DNA from: Pseudomonadota bacterium
GTDB lineage: Bacteria; Pseudomonadota; Gammaproteobacteria; Steroidobacterales; Steroidobacteraceae
Assembly (NCBI GenBank): GCA_021843755.1
Contig: JAKBWB010000014.1
Location: 21,549-85,548 of the forward strand
Direction: 5' to 3'
Length of the DNA: 64,000 nucleotides
Positions 9,227 through 17,580 of this stretch are shown here, piece after piece (position 1 is the stretch's first letter; every line of letters starts with the position of its first letter). A program made the translations under genes and the position numbers. Under the pieces are notes generated by a model that had not been told where the DNA came from, did no database searches, and was given only the letters and a program-made list of their open reading frames with translations.

Positions 9227-10224
9227 AGCGCTTCCTCGACCTGGCGGAGCTGGCCCGCGAGGAGGTGCTCGCGCTGCTGGAGCTGGCCGGACGGCTGGAG
9301 CGGCAGCCGGAGCCGCGCGCGCTCGAGGGCAAGATCCTCGGCCTGCTGTTCATGAACCCCTCGCTGCGCACGCTCGCCTCGATGCAGGCGGGCATGGCGC
9401 GGCTCGGGGGCAGCTCCTTCGTGATCACACCGGGACAGGGCACCTGGCAGCTCGAGACACGCCTCGGAGCGGTGATGAGCGGCGCGGCCGCCGAGCACGT
9501 GCGCGAGGGCATCCCGGTGCTGACCTCCTACTGCGATGCGCTCGGGATCCGCGCCTTCGCCGATGGCCGCGACCTGGCCGCCGATCTGGCCGAGACCAAC
9601 TTCAACGCGATGGCGGCGCTGACCGGCAAGCCCCTGATCAACCTCGAGTCCGCCGTCAATCATCCCTGTCAGGCGCTTGCCGACTGGAAGACGCTGGACG
9701 ATCTGGGCGTGCCGCGACACGGCCGCTTCGTGCTCTCCTGGGTCTATCACCCGCGGCCGCTGCCGCTGGCGGTCCCGGCCGCGGCGCTGCACATGGCGGC
9801 GCTGCGCGGGATGGAGGTGGTGGTGCTGCGGCCCGCAGGCTTTGCGCTGCCGCAGGCGATCATGGACAAGGCGCGCCGCGCCGCCTCGATGAGCGGCGGC
9901 TCGATTCGCGAGAGCGACGTGCGGCGCGAGGCCCTGGCGGGCGCGGCCGTCATTTACGCCAAGGAATGGGGTGCGACCGAATGTTACGGCGATACGGCGG
10001 CGGATGCGCGTCTGCGCGGTGCGCACGCCGACTGGTGCGTGCGCGGCGACTGGTTCGAGCATGCGGCGCCGGAGTGCCGCCTGATGCATTGCCTGCCCGT
10101 GCGGCGCAACGTCGCCGTGGCCGACGAGGTCCTCGACGGCCCGCGCAGCGCCGTGCTGCGCGAAGCGTACAATCGGCTGACGGTGCAAATGGCGGTGTTG
10201 TACCGTCTGCTGAAGGGGCTGTGA
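9223..10224 (+). CDS. argF': N-acyl-L-ornithine transcarbamylase (AOTCase/SOTCase family)
   Basis: A 333-residue transcarbamylase. The carbamoyl-phosphate motif is FMNPSLRTL (43-51) in place of the STRTR of ordinary OTCase, followed by NHPCQALAD and the C-terminal HCLPVRRNV. These are marks of the branch that carbamoylates acylated ornithine (known from Xanthomonas AOTCase and Bacteroides SOTCase). Aligned by eye, the residue that sets acyl specificity (Glu92 in Xanthomonas, Pro90 in Bacteroides) is Ala90 here, in SGAAAEHVRE. It follows argD with a 4-bp overlap. The product would be N-acylcitrulline, which then needs a deacylase; none is visible in the window. Confidence 0.85.
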   Translation: MKRFLDLAELAREEVLALLELAGRLERQPEPRALEGKILGLLFMNPSLRTLASMQAGMARLGGSSFVITPGQGTWQLETRLGAVMSGAAAEHVREGIPVLTSYCDALGIRAFADGRDLAADLAETNFNAMAALTGKPLINLESAVNHPCQALADWKTLDDLGVPRHGRFVLSWVYHPRPLPLAVPAAALHMAALRGMEVVVLRPAGFALPQAIMDKARRAASMSGGSIRESDVRREALAGAAVIYAKEWGATECYGDTAADARLRGAHADWCVRGDWFEHAAPECRLMHCLPVRRNVAVADEVLDGPRSAVLREAYNRLTVQMAVLYRLLKGL

Positions 10225-10268
10225 TCCGGACATGGCTATCGATATTCCGACGAGGACTCTGCACTGAC

Positions 10269-11207
10269 ATGATCATGCAACCCGGGGACCAGGCACTGGC
10301 CATACGCGCGCTGAAAAGCGCGGCACCCTACATCCGCATGTATCGCGGCAAGACGTTCGTGGTGAAGGTCGGCGGTGGGGTGTTTGTCGAGGAGGCTGCG
10401 ACGCGCGCGCTCATCGAGCAGATCGCCCTGTTGCATTATTTCGGCGTCCGTGTGGTGTTTGTACACGGCGGCGGCCCGCAGGTCACGGAGCTGGCCAACG
10501 CGCTCGGCCTGGAGTCGCGCATGGTGGAAGGCCGCCGCGTCACCGATCGCCGATCGATGGACGTCACCGCGATGGTGCTCAACGGCACGATCAATACCCG
10601 CATTCTGGGCGTGTGCCGCGAGCTGAACGTCGAGGCCGTCGGGGTCAGCGGGGTCGATGCCGGCCTGGTGCGTGCGCACAAACGCCCGCCGGTGCAGATG
10701 GCTTCGAATGGCGAGTCGGTCGATTTTGGGTTCGTGGGCGACATCGACGTGGTCGATCCGACGGTGCTGCGCACGCTCCTTGACAGCAATCTGATGCCGG
10801 TGGTGAGTCCCCTGTCGGCCGACGATGCAGGGACCCTGCTCAACATCAATGCCGATACGGTGGCCGCCGCCCTGGCCGCGGCGCTCGGCGCCGAGAAGCT
10901 CGTCCTGTGCACCGGCGCGCCGGGCATCCTCGCCGATCGTGCCGATCCGGGCTCGCTCATTTCCTACACCGACCTCGCGGGCCTGCGCGAGCTGTGCCAG
11001 CAGGGGTGCATCGCCGAGGGCATGTTGCCGAAGACCAAGGCCATCGAAGCGGCCATCCGCGGCGGGGTGCGCCGCGTGCACGTGGTGTCGTACCGGGCGC
11101 CCGAGGGCATCCTCGGCGAGGTATTCACCAACGAGGGGACCGGCACGCTGATCGTCGCGGACGTCAATGCGCTGACGCCGGCCGAGCAGCACGGCGCCGG
11201 GGGCTGA
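10269..11207 (+). CDS. argB: Acetylglutamate kinase
   Basis: A 312-residue amino-acid kinase that phosphorylates N-acylglutamate. The phosphate-binding glycine segments KVGGG (33-37) and HGGGPQ (66-71) are present, with LSADDAGTLLNINADT and the C-terminal LPKTKAIEAAI. ATG 10269 is preferred because a GAGGA lies 12 bp upstream; a GTG at 10221 and an ATG at 10275 are alternatives. Its N-terminal extension resembles the kinase half of the Xanthomonas ArgB-ArgA fusion, but there is no C-terminal GNAT acetyltransferase domain. The glutamate acylating step must therefore be encoded elsewhere. It ends 2 bp before argH. Confidence 0.9.
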   Translation: MIMQPGDQALAIRALKSAAPYIRMYRGKTFVVKVGGGVFVEEAATRALIEQIALLHYFGVRVVFVHGGGPQVTELANALGLESRMVEGRRVTDRRSMDVTAMVLNGTINTRILGVCRELNVEAVGVSGVDAGLVRAHKRPPVQMASNGESVDFGFVGDIDVVDPTVLRTLLDSNLMPVVSPLSADDAGTLLNINADTVAAALAAALGAEKLVLCTGAPGILADRADPGSLISYTDLAGLRELCQQGCIAEGMLPKTKAIEAAIRGGVRRVHVVSYRAPEGILGEVFTNEGTGTLIVADVNALTPAEQHGAGG

Positions 11208-11209
11208 GC

Positions 11210-12400
11210 GTGAGCCGGCTGTGGGACAAAGGCGCGCCGCTCGATGAGCGGGTGCTGCGCTTCACCGCCGGGGAGGATTTCAGCCTCGATGAGCGGCTCA
11301 TCGCCTATGACATCCGCGCGTCGATCGCGCATGCCGAGATGCTGCACGAGCAGGGACTGCTTGCTCGGGCGGACCTCGAGGCCATTCGCGGCGGTCTGAC
11401 GGCGCTCGGGCAAGCCCATGCCCAAGGGCAGTGGCACGTTGAGCTGGCCGACGAGGATGGGCACACCGCCCTGGAGCGCCGGTTGACCGAACGAATCGGT
11501 CCTGCGGGGGGCCGGGTCCATCTTGGGCGCTCGCGCAACGATCAGGTGCTCGCTGCCCTGCGGCTCTATCTGCGCGATGCGCTCGAGGACCTGAGCGCCG
11601 GCGCGGTAGCGGTCGCGCAGGCACTGGAGCGGCTCGGCGTGCGCGAGCAGGCCACGGCGCTGCCGGGCTACACGCACATGCAGCAGGCGATGCCGAGTTC
11701 CGTGCCGTTGTGGGCGGGTGGCTTCGCCGCCGAGATCCGCGACGATGCCGACGCCCTGCGCCACGTCCATCGCCGCCTGGGCCGCAATCCGCTCGGATCG
11801 GCGGCCGGCTACGGCACGCCGGGCCTGCCGCTCGACCGCGAGGCGACGCGCGCGAAACTCGGCTTCGCGTCCGTGCAGGAACCGGTGACTGCCGTGCAGC
11901 TCTCCCGCGGCAAGGCTGAGGCGGAGCTGCTCTTCCACGTCACGATCCTGCTGCAGGACGTCGGACGGCTGGCCGCCGACGTGTTGCTCTTCTATACGGA
12001 AGAGTTCGGCTTCGTGCGGCTGCCGGAGGCGTTCACCACCGGCTCCTCGATCATGCCGCAGAAGCGCAATCCGGACCTCTTCGAGCTGATCCGCGGCCGC
12101 TCGGCCACCGCCCAGGCGTGCCTGCTCGAGGTGCTGGCCATCTGTGCCAAGCTGCCGTCGGGATATCAACGCGATCTGCAGCTGTTGAAGTTTCCGCTGT
12201 TTCGCGCCATCGATCTGGCGTTGGAGACGCTCGGCATCCTGCCCGCCGCGCTCGATGCGCTCTCGTTCCGGACCGAGCGTATCCGGTTGGATCCGGCCAT
12301 CCACGCTGCCGAGGAAGCCAACCGCCTCGTCGTGCGCGAAGGCATCCCCTTCCGCGAGGCCTACCGGCGCGTGGCGGCGAAGCTGAAGGGATCGGGATAG
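11210..12400 (+). CDS. argH: Argininosuccinate lyase (short form)
   Basis: A 396-residue fumarase/aspartase-superfamily enzyme that splits argininosuccinate to arginine and fumarate. GRSRNDQ is at 106-112, PGYTHMQQAMP at 152-162, and the family signature GSSIMPQKRNPD at 278-289, which carries the catalytic Ser. The start is GTG 11210, 2 bp after argB; there is no nearer ATG. The protein is about 60 residues shorter than the usual ~460, and the shortfall is in the C-terminal helical region after the signature. All signature residues are intact, so it is probably active. It is the last gene of the arg run. Confidence 0.9.
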   Translation: MSRLWDKGAPLDERVLRFTAGEDFSLDERLIAYDIRASIAHAEMLHEQGLLARADLEAIRGGLTALGQAHAQGQWHVELADEDGHTALERRLTERIGPAGGRVHLGRSRNDQVLAALRLYLRDALEDLSAGAVAVAQALERLGVREQATALPGYTHMQQAMPSSVPLWAGGFAAEIRDDADALRHVHRRLGRNPLGSAAGYGTPGLPLDREATRAKLGFASVQEPVTAVQLSRGKAEAELLFHVTILLQDVGRLAADVLLFYTEEFGFVRLPEAFTTGSSIMPQKRNPDLFELIRGRSATAQACLLEVLAICAKLPSGYQRDLQLLKFPLFRAIDLALETLGILPAALDALSFRTERIRLDPAIHAAEEANRLVVREGIPFREAYRRVAAKLKGSG

Positions 12401-12496
12401 ACCGGGTCTGCCGCTGCGCAGCGGGCGCGCTCCTGACGCCGGGTCCGGTGCGCTGCGCGAAGAGAATCCCGCGCGGCCTCGCGGCGGCGGTTGAGG

Positions 12497-12509
12497 CATA
12501 ATACGACCG
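12497..12509 (+). promoter_or_regulatory. -10 element directly before the algZ start (possible leaderless transcript)
   Basis: CATAAT at 12497-12502 is followed by only 6 bases before GTG 12509. A transcript using this element would begin at or next to the start codon. No convincing -35 hexamer is visible at 16-18 bp upstream. Confidence 0.35.
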
Positions 12510-13636
12510 TGATCGGCCAGGTGCGCTCTCAGATCCTGCCGCGGCCGGCGCCCCCGGACCGGGCCTTCCGCGGCGGCGACGCCTTCTATCTGCCGAATTT
12601 CTGTGCTTCGCGGGCAGCGTTCGCCATCGTCGTCGTGGCGGAGCTGACCGCCATCGTGGTGTCGATCGCCCGCAGCGCGGCGCAGGGTTTCTGGTCGGAG
12701 CTGGCGCTCAGCTCGCTGTTTCTCCTGTGGGTTGGGCTGCTGTCCGCGGCGCTGCTGTGCGTGCTGCGCCCGCTGCTCGCGCGCCTCGGGGTGCAACGCG
12801 GCTCGAGCGTCGCATTGGCGCTGATGATCGCGGTGGTCGCGGCGGTGTCGGCCGGCGTGGTTCTGCTCGGCCAGACACATCTGGTGCGTGCCGCCGGTGC
12901 GGACTCGCTGTTCCCGCGGCGCTTCGGGCCGTTCGTGCTGCGCAACACGGCGATCGGTTTCGTCATCGCCGCGGTGACGCTGCGCTATTTCTACGTCACG
13001 CATCAATGGCGACGCAACATCGAGCTGCGCGCCGCGGCGCGCGTGCACGCCCTGCAGGCGCGCATCCGTCCGCACTTCCTGTTCAACAGCATGAACACCA
13101 TCGCCGCGTTGACCCGCAGCGAGCCGCGCGCGGCCGAGCAGGCCGTGCAGGATCTGGCCGACCTCTTCCGCGCCTCCCTTGCCGAGCCGCTCGCGACCAT
13201 AACGCTTGCCGATGAGCTCGAGATCACCCGCACCTATCAGCGCATCGAGCAGCTGCGCCTCGGCGAGCGGCTGCGCGTGGCCTGGCATGTCGAGGCCCTG
13301 CCGCTCGATGCGCGCGTGCCGGGATTGCTGCTGCAGCCGCTGCTCGAAAACGCAATCTATCACGGCATCGAGCCGCGCCCGGCCGGTGGCACGGTCGAGA
13401 TCAACGGCGAGCGCACCGGCGAGCTGCTCTGGCTGGTGGTGCGCAATCCAGTCGGTGTGCCGGTGCGCGAGCATGAGGGCAATCAGCTTGCACTGCAGAA
13501 CATCCGCGAGCGCCTGACGCTGCACTACGGCGAGCGGGCGCTGCTGAAGGCCGGTCGCTTCGAGGAGGAATACATCGTGACGCTGCGTTTTCCTTACCTT
13601 CCGGCGCTGGCGCCTGCGGGCAGCGCGCGCGACTGA
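12509..13636 (+). CDS. algZ: Sensor histidine kinase, LytS/AlgZ (FimS) family
   Basis: A 375-residue membrane kinase. Four hydrophobic spans lie at about 36-53, 66-86, 101-121 and 142-160. Then comes the His_kinase-type domain with the phosphoacceptor His189 in RPHFLFNSMNTI. The ATP-binding N-box LLLQPLLENAIYHGIE and a GNQLALQNIRERL segment follow. It ends 9 bp before algR, with which it forms the LytS/LytTR pair known in Pseudomonas to control alginate and type IV pili; the argH-algZ-algR order is the same there. A TTG at 12491 is an alternative start. The target regulon here is not visible. Confidence 0.85.
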   Translation: MIGQVRSQILPRPAPPDRAFRGGDAFYLPNFCASRAAFAIVVVAELTAIVVSIARSAAQGFWSELALSSLFLLWVGLLSAALLCVLRPLLARLGVQRGSSVALALMIAVVAAVSAGVVLLGQTHLVRAAGADSLFPRRFGPFVLRNTAIGFVIAAVTLRYFYVTHQWRRNIELRAAARVHALQARIRPHFLFNSMNTIAALTRSEPRAAEQAVQDLADLFRASLAEPLATITLADELEITRTYQRIEQLRLGERLRVAWHVEALPLDARVPGLLLQPLLENAIYHGIEPRPAGGTVEINGERTGELLWLVVRNPVGVPVREHEGNQLALQNIRERLTLHYGERALLKAGRFEEEYIVTLRFPYLPALAPAGSARD

Positions 13637-13645
13637 CGGCCGCCC

Positions 13646-14377
13646 ATGCTCAGGGTGCTCATCGTCGATGACGAGCCGCCGGCCCGCGAGCGGCTCGGTC
13701 AGCTGCTCGATGAAATCGGCGGCGTGCAGATCGCCGGGCAGGCCTCCACGGGGCTCGAGGCGCTCGAGCAGGCGGCGCGTCTGGCGCCGGATGTCGTGCT
13801 GCTCGATGTGCGCATGCCCGGGTTGGACGGTATCGAGACGGCGCGTTACTTGAATGTTCTGCAGGAACCGCCCGCGATCATCTTCACCACCGCGTACGAT
13901 CAATACGCGGTCCATGCCTTCGAGACGCACGCGGCGGGCTATCTCCTCAAGCCCATCCGCAAGGACAAGCTCGCGGCGGCACTCGCGCATGCAGGGCGGT
14001 TGACGCGGCCGCAACTGCGGCAGCTGGCCGCAACCACCGGCGCGCGCGGCCGGACACACGTCGCGGCGCGGCGCCGCGATCAGGTCAGCCTGATCGCCGT
14101 CGACGAGATTCTGTATTTCCAGGCGGATCAGAAATACACCACGGTCCGGCACACCCAGGGCGAGGACCTCATCGAGGAGTCGCTGCGCACGCTCGAGGAG
14201 GATCTCGGGGAGAATTTCGTGCGCATCCATCGCAATACACTGGCCAATATCCGCTACCTGCAGCGCATCGTGCGTGACGCGGACGGGCACTACTGCGTCC
14301 TGCTGCGCGGGTGTTCGACCCCGTTGCCGGTCAGCCGCCGCCTGGCCGGGGAGCTGCGCGAGCGGTTCAGGGTCTGA
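13646..14377 (+). CDS. algR: LytTR-family response regulator AlgR
   Basis: A 243-residue regulator. The receiver domain (1-120) has the acidic pair D8/D9, phosphoacceptor Asp54 in LLDVRMPG, the Thr/Ala switch at FTTAY and the conserved Lys in LLKP. The LytTR DNA-binding domain (about 140-243) includes LIAVDEILYFQADQKYT and FVRIHRNTLANI. It is cotranscribed with algZ and should be phosphorylated by it. LytTR proteins bind direct repeats upstream of target genes; none was located here. Confidence 0.88.
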   Translation: MLRVLIVDDEPPARERLGQLLDEIGGVQIAGQASTGLEALEQAARLAPDVVLLDVRMPGLDGIETARYLNVLQEPPAIIFTTAYDQYAVHAFETHAAGYLLKPIRKDKLAAALAHAGRLTRPQLRQLAATTGARGRTHVAARRRDQVSLIAVDEILYFQADQKYTTVRHTQGEDLIEESLRTLEEDLGENFVRIHRNTLANIRYLQRIVRDADGHYCVLLRGCSTPLPVSRRLAGELRERFRV

Positions 14378-14410
14378 CCGCGGGCAGGCAGTTACGGTAT
14401 GCTCGCGTCG

Positions 14411-15241
14411 ATGCGCATCGGCTTCACCAAGATGCACGGCCTCGGCAACGACTTCGCGGTGTTCGATGCGCCGGCCGGGCCCTCGCCCCTTGCGCAGGCG
14501 CAGCTGCGCCGGCTCGCCGACCGCCACACCGGCATCGGTTTCGATCAGGCGTTGCTGCTGCAACCGCCGCAGCGAGCCGGAACGGACGCGTTTTACCGCA
14601 TCTTCAACGCCGATGGATGCGAAGTGGAGCAGTGCGGCAACGGTGCGCGCTGCATTGCCGCACTGATCGCGGGGCGCGGCGGCGGGCGCGGCGGCGGCGT
14701 CACGCTCGACAGTCCGGCCGGGCTGGTGCACGCGCGCGTGCGGCCCGGCGGGCCGGTTTCGGTGGACATGGGGGCGGTGCGCTTCGAACCGGCTGCCCTG
14801 CCGTTCGATGCGCCGCAGGAGGCCGACCGCTATCGGCTCGAGGTCGAGGGCGAGGTGCTCGAGATCGGCGCGGTCTCGATCGGCAATCCCCATGCCGTGC
14901 TCCTCGTCGACTCGGTCGACACCGCGCCGGTGGCGCGCCTGGGCCCGGCGATCGAGCATCATCGGCGCTTCCCCAAGCGGGTCAACGCCGGGTTCATGCA
15001 GGTGCTGGACCGTGCGAACGTCCGTCTGCGCGTCTACGAGCGCGGCGCCGGCGAGACGCTCGCCTGCGGCACGGGCGCATGCGCGGCGGTGGCGGTCGGA
15101 CGCCGTTGGGGCCTGCTCGATCGCGACGTCAGCGTCGGCGCGCGCGGCGGCGAGCTGCTCGTCAGCTGGGGTGGTCCCGGCGAGCCCATCTGGTTGACCG
15201 GACCGGCCCAAGTGGCCTTCGAAGGTCATATCGATCTATGA
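14411..15241 (+). CDS. dapF: Diaminopimelate epimerase
   Basis: A 276-residue cofactor-free racemase that converts LL-DAP to meso-DAP for lysine and peptidoglycan. The two catalytic cysteines are Cys75 in EQCGNGARC and Cys219 in LACGTGACA. MHGLGNDF near the N-terminus is the family opening. ATG 14411 aligns with other DapF starts; ATG 14399 would add four residues. A TATGCT -10-like element ends only 7 bp before 14411. It begins a dapF-DUF484-xerC block, but the lptM and lysA genes usually found before dapF are missing here. Confidence 0.92.
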   Translation: MRIGFTKMHGLGNDFAVFDAPAGPSPLAQAQLRRLADRHTGIGFDQALLLQPPQRAGTDAFYRIFNADGCEVEQCGNGARCIAALIAGRGGGRGGGVTLDSPAGLVHARVRPGGPVSVDMGAVRFEPAALPFDAPQEADRYRLEVEGEVLEIGAVSIGNPHAVLLVDSVDTAPVARLGPAIEHHRRFPKRVNAGFMQVLDRANVRLRVYERGAGETLACGTGACAAVAVGRRWGLLDRDVSVGARGGELLVSWGGPGEPIWLTGPAQVAFEGHIDL

Positions 15242-15257
15242 GGAGCTGCCACTCACC

Positions 15258-15968
15258 ATGACAACACGCGAAGCCCACGGAATCACCGCGAGCGAAGTGG
15301 ACGAGGAGTCCATCGCCGCATTCCTGCAACACAACCCGGATTTCTTCGAGCGCCACCAGGGGTTGCTGCTGCGACTGCGGCTGCCGCATGCGCGCGGCGG
15401 CTCGACCATCTCGCTCGTGGAGCGTCAGATCGAGGTCATGCGCGAGAAGCACGCGCAGCTGGAGGGCAGGCTCGCCGAGCTGCTCGCCGTAGCCCGCGCC
15501 AACGATGTCGTCGCCGACAAGCTGCACCGCTTCACGCGCCGGCTCCTGCTGGCCGGCAGTCGCGCGGATGCGATCGGGCGGATCGAGACCAGCCTGCGCG
15601 AGGACCTCGACGCCTATCACAGTGTGCTGCTGCTGGTCGGGGAATACCCGGATCTGGCGCCGCAGCGCTTCGTGCATGGCGTGAGTCCGGAAAGCCCGGC
15701 GCTGAAGTCCTTCGAGACGCTCTTCAGCGGTGGTAAGCCGCGCTGTGGTCAGGTACGCGATTCGCACCGCGAGCTGCTGTTCGGGCCGGACTCGGCACAG
15801 ATCGCCTCGGTGGCGCTCGTGCCGCTGATCGACAAGGGCGTGCCGCTCGGCCTGCTGAGCCTCGGCAGTCCCGATCGCGACCGATTCCATCCGGGCATGA
15901 GCACCGAATTCCTGGCCCGCATGGCGGACCTGATCGTCGATGCCCTGACGCTGCGCCGCGGTGCCTGA
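15258..15968 (+). CDS. DUF484 family protein
   Basis: A 236-residue protein. The N-terminus (HNPDFFERHQGLLLRLRLPH) is the recognisable DUF484 opening. A charged, coiled-coil-like helix follows at about 50-85. The remainder is GAF-like, ending in SVALVPLIDKGVPLGLLSLGS. Its function is unknown, but the gene is almost always between dapF and xerC in Gammaproteobacteria, as it is here. Its stop overlaps the first xerC start candidate. Confidence 0.85.
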   Translation: MTTREAHGITASEVDEESIAAFLQHNPDFFERHQGLLLRLRLPHARGGSTISLVERQIEVMREKHAQLEGRLAELLAVARANDVVADKLHRFTRRLLLAGSRADAIGRIETSLREDLDAYHSVLLLVGEYPDLAPQRFVHGVSPESPALKSFETLFSGGKPRCGQVRDSHRELLFGPDSAQIASVALVPLIDKGVPLGLLSLGSPDRDRFHPGMSTEFLARMADLIVDALTLRRGA

Positions 15969-16944
15969 GCGCCAAGCGGTCGCGGCGGTGGCGATGAGTC
16001 CGGGGGCAAGCGACTGGCTGGAGCGGTTCCGGCGCTACCTGGCGAACGAGCGGCGTGCATCGCCGCACACTGTCTCGAGCTACCTGCGCGACCTGCGCGC
16101 GCTGAGCGCATTCTGCGATCGGGAGGGAATCCCGCAGTGGAGCGACCTCGATGCCGTGCGGGTGCGCGTGTTCGCCGCGAAAGCGCATGCCGGCGGGCTG
16201 GCCCCGCGCAGCGTCCAGCGGCGCCTCTCGGCGGTGCGCAGCTTCTATGAGTTCCTGCTGCGCGAGGCCCAGGTGCAGCGCGAGCGGGGCGCTGCCGGCG
16301 CGGGCGGCGATCTGCGGGCGCTGCGGGGCAATCCGGCGATCGAGGTGCGCGCGCCCAAGGCCGCGCGCCGGCTTCCCGGTACCCTCGACGCGGACCAGAT
16401 GGCGCGGTTGCTGGCCATCGCGGATACCACGCCCCTTGCGGTTCGCGACTGCGCCATGATGGAGCTGCTGTACTCCTCGGGACTGCGGCTCGCCGAGCTC
16501 ACCGGGCTCGACCTCGAGCATCTCGATCTGTGCGACCGCACCGTGCGAGTGCTCGGCAAGGGCCGCAAGGAACGGATCGTGCCCGTCGGAGGCAAGGCCG
16601 TGCAGGCGCTCGAGCGCTGGCTGAAGCAGCGTGCGGCCTGGGCGGCCGGGGCCGAGCAGGCGCTGTTCCTCGGGCGCGGCGGCGGGCGGCTCGGCCGCCG
16701 GCAGATCGAGAAGCGCATCCTCTATTGGGCGCGCCGCCAGGGTCTGCCGCAGCACGTGTACCCGCATTTGTTCCGCCATTCCTTCGCCTCGCACCTGCTC
16801 GAATCCGGCGCCGAGCTGCGTGGTGTGCAGGAGCTGCTCGGCCATGCCGATATCGCCACGACGCAGATATACACGCACCTTGATTTCCAGCATCTCGCCC
16901 GCATCTACGATGCGGCGCACCCGCGGGCGCGGCGCAAATCCTGA
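15961..16944 (+). CDS. xerC: Tyrosine recombinase XerC
   Basis: A 327-residue recombinase that with XerD resolves chromosome dimers at dif. The N-terminal SAM-like DNA-binding domain runs to about residue 130. The catalytic set is complete: Arg176 (SSGLRLAEL), Lys200 (LGKGRKER), His269 and Arg272 (HLFRHSFASHLL), His295 (LGHADIATT) and nucleophile Tyr304. GTG 15961 overlaps DUF484 by 8 bp. ATG 15994 would give 316 residues and aligns better with E. coli XerC, so the start is uncertain. Confidence 0.9.
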   Translation: MPERQAVAAVAMSPGASDWLERFRRYLANERRASPHTVSSYLRDLRALSAFCDREGIPQWSDLDAVRVRVFAAKAHAGGLAPRSVQRRLSAVRSFYEFLLREAQVQRERGAAGAGGDLRALRGNPAIEVRAPKAARRLPGTLDADQMARLLAIADTTPLAVRDCAMMELLYSSGLRLAELTGLDLEHLDLCDRTVRVLGKGRKERIVPVGGKAVQALERWLKQRAAWAAGAEQALFLGRGGGRLGRRQIEKRILYWARRQGLPQHVYPHLFRHSFASHLLESGAELRGVQELLGHADIATTQIYTHLDFQHLARIYDAAHPRARRKS

Positions 16945-16992
16945 TGCGCGGGATCTGGGCGATACCCGCTGACTCGACCCGGCGAGCAATTC

Positions 16993-17556
16993 ATGACTGA
17001 TCGCACAGCCTTCTTCGATCCGCACGGCACGACCATCCTCGGCGTGCGCCGCAACGGCAGCGTCGCCCTCGGGGGCGACGGCCAGGTGACCCTGGGCAAC
17101 ACAGTGATGAAGGGCAATGCCCGCAAGGTGCGCCGCCTGTACAACGACAAGGTGCTGGCCGGCTTCGCCGGCGGCACCGCCGATGCGTTCACGCTGTTCG
17201 AGCGCTTCGAGGGCAAGCTGGAGAAATACGGCAACCTGACCCGCGCGGCCATCGAGTTGGCCAAGGATTGGCGTGCCGACCGGTATCTGCGCCGTCTCGA
17301 GGCACTGCTGCTGGTCGGGGATCCGGACAAGCTTTTGGTGATCTCCGGGAACGGGGACGTCATCGAGCCGGAATTCGAGGCGGCCGCCATCGGTTCCGGC
17401 GGACAGTTCGCCCTGTCGGCCGCGCGGGCGCTGCTGGCGGCCACGGAACTTCCCGCCCGCGACATTGTCCAGCGTTCACTCGAGATCGCCGCCGACATCT
17501 GCATCTATACCAACCGCAATCTGACCATCGAGGAACTGCGGCACGACGCGTCCTGA
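16993..17556 (+). CDS. hslV: ATP-dependent protease subunit HslV
   Basis: A 187-residue peptidase of the HslUV (ClpQY) complex. The N-terminal nucleophile is expected to be Thr13, in [10 protein letters not shown], after removal of a 12-residue propeptide, longer than in E. coli. [35 protein letters not shown] is spread over residues 36-70 and is diagnostic. It is followed by hslU after 24 bp. I see no clear sigma-32 promoter in the 48 bp upstream. Confidence 0.93.
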   Translation: MTDRTAFFDPHGTTILGVRRNGSVALGGDGQVTLGNTVMKGNARKVRRLYNDKVLAGFAGGTADAFTLFERFEGKLEKYGNLTRAAIELAKDWRADRYLRRLEALLLVGDPDKLLVISGNGDVIEPEFEAAAIGSGGQFALSAARALLAATELPARDIVQRSLEIAADICIYTNRNLTIEELRHDAS

Positions 17557-17580
17557 GGGACTCGGCGGACGCCCTACATC

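Noticed and set aside
10964..15229. Antisense open frame of about 1421 codons across argH to dapF
   Set aside because: It crosses five well-identified genes and their junctions, with Arg/Ala/Gln-rich low-complexity translation.
16945..16992. Heat-shock (sigma-32) promoter before hslV
   Set aside because: The 48-bp gap has no CTTGAA-type -35 with a CCCCATxT-type -10 at the right spacing.
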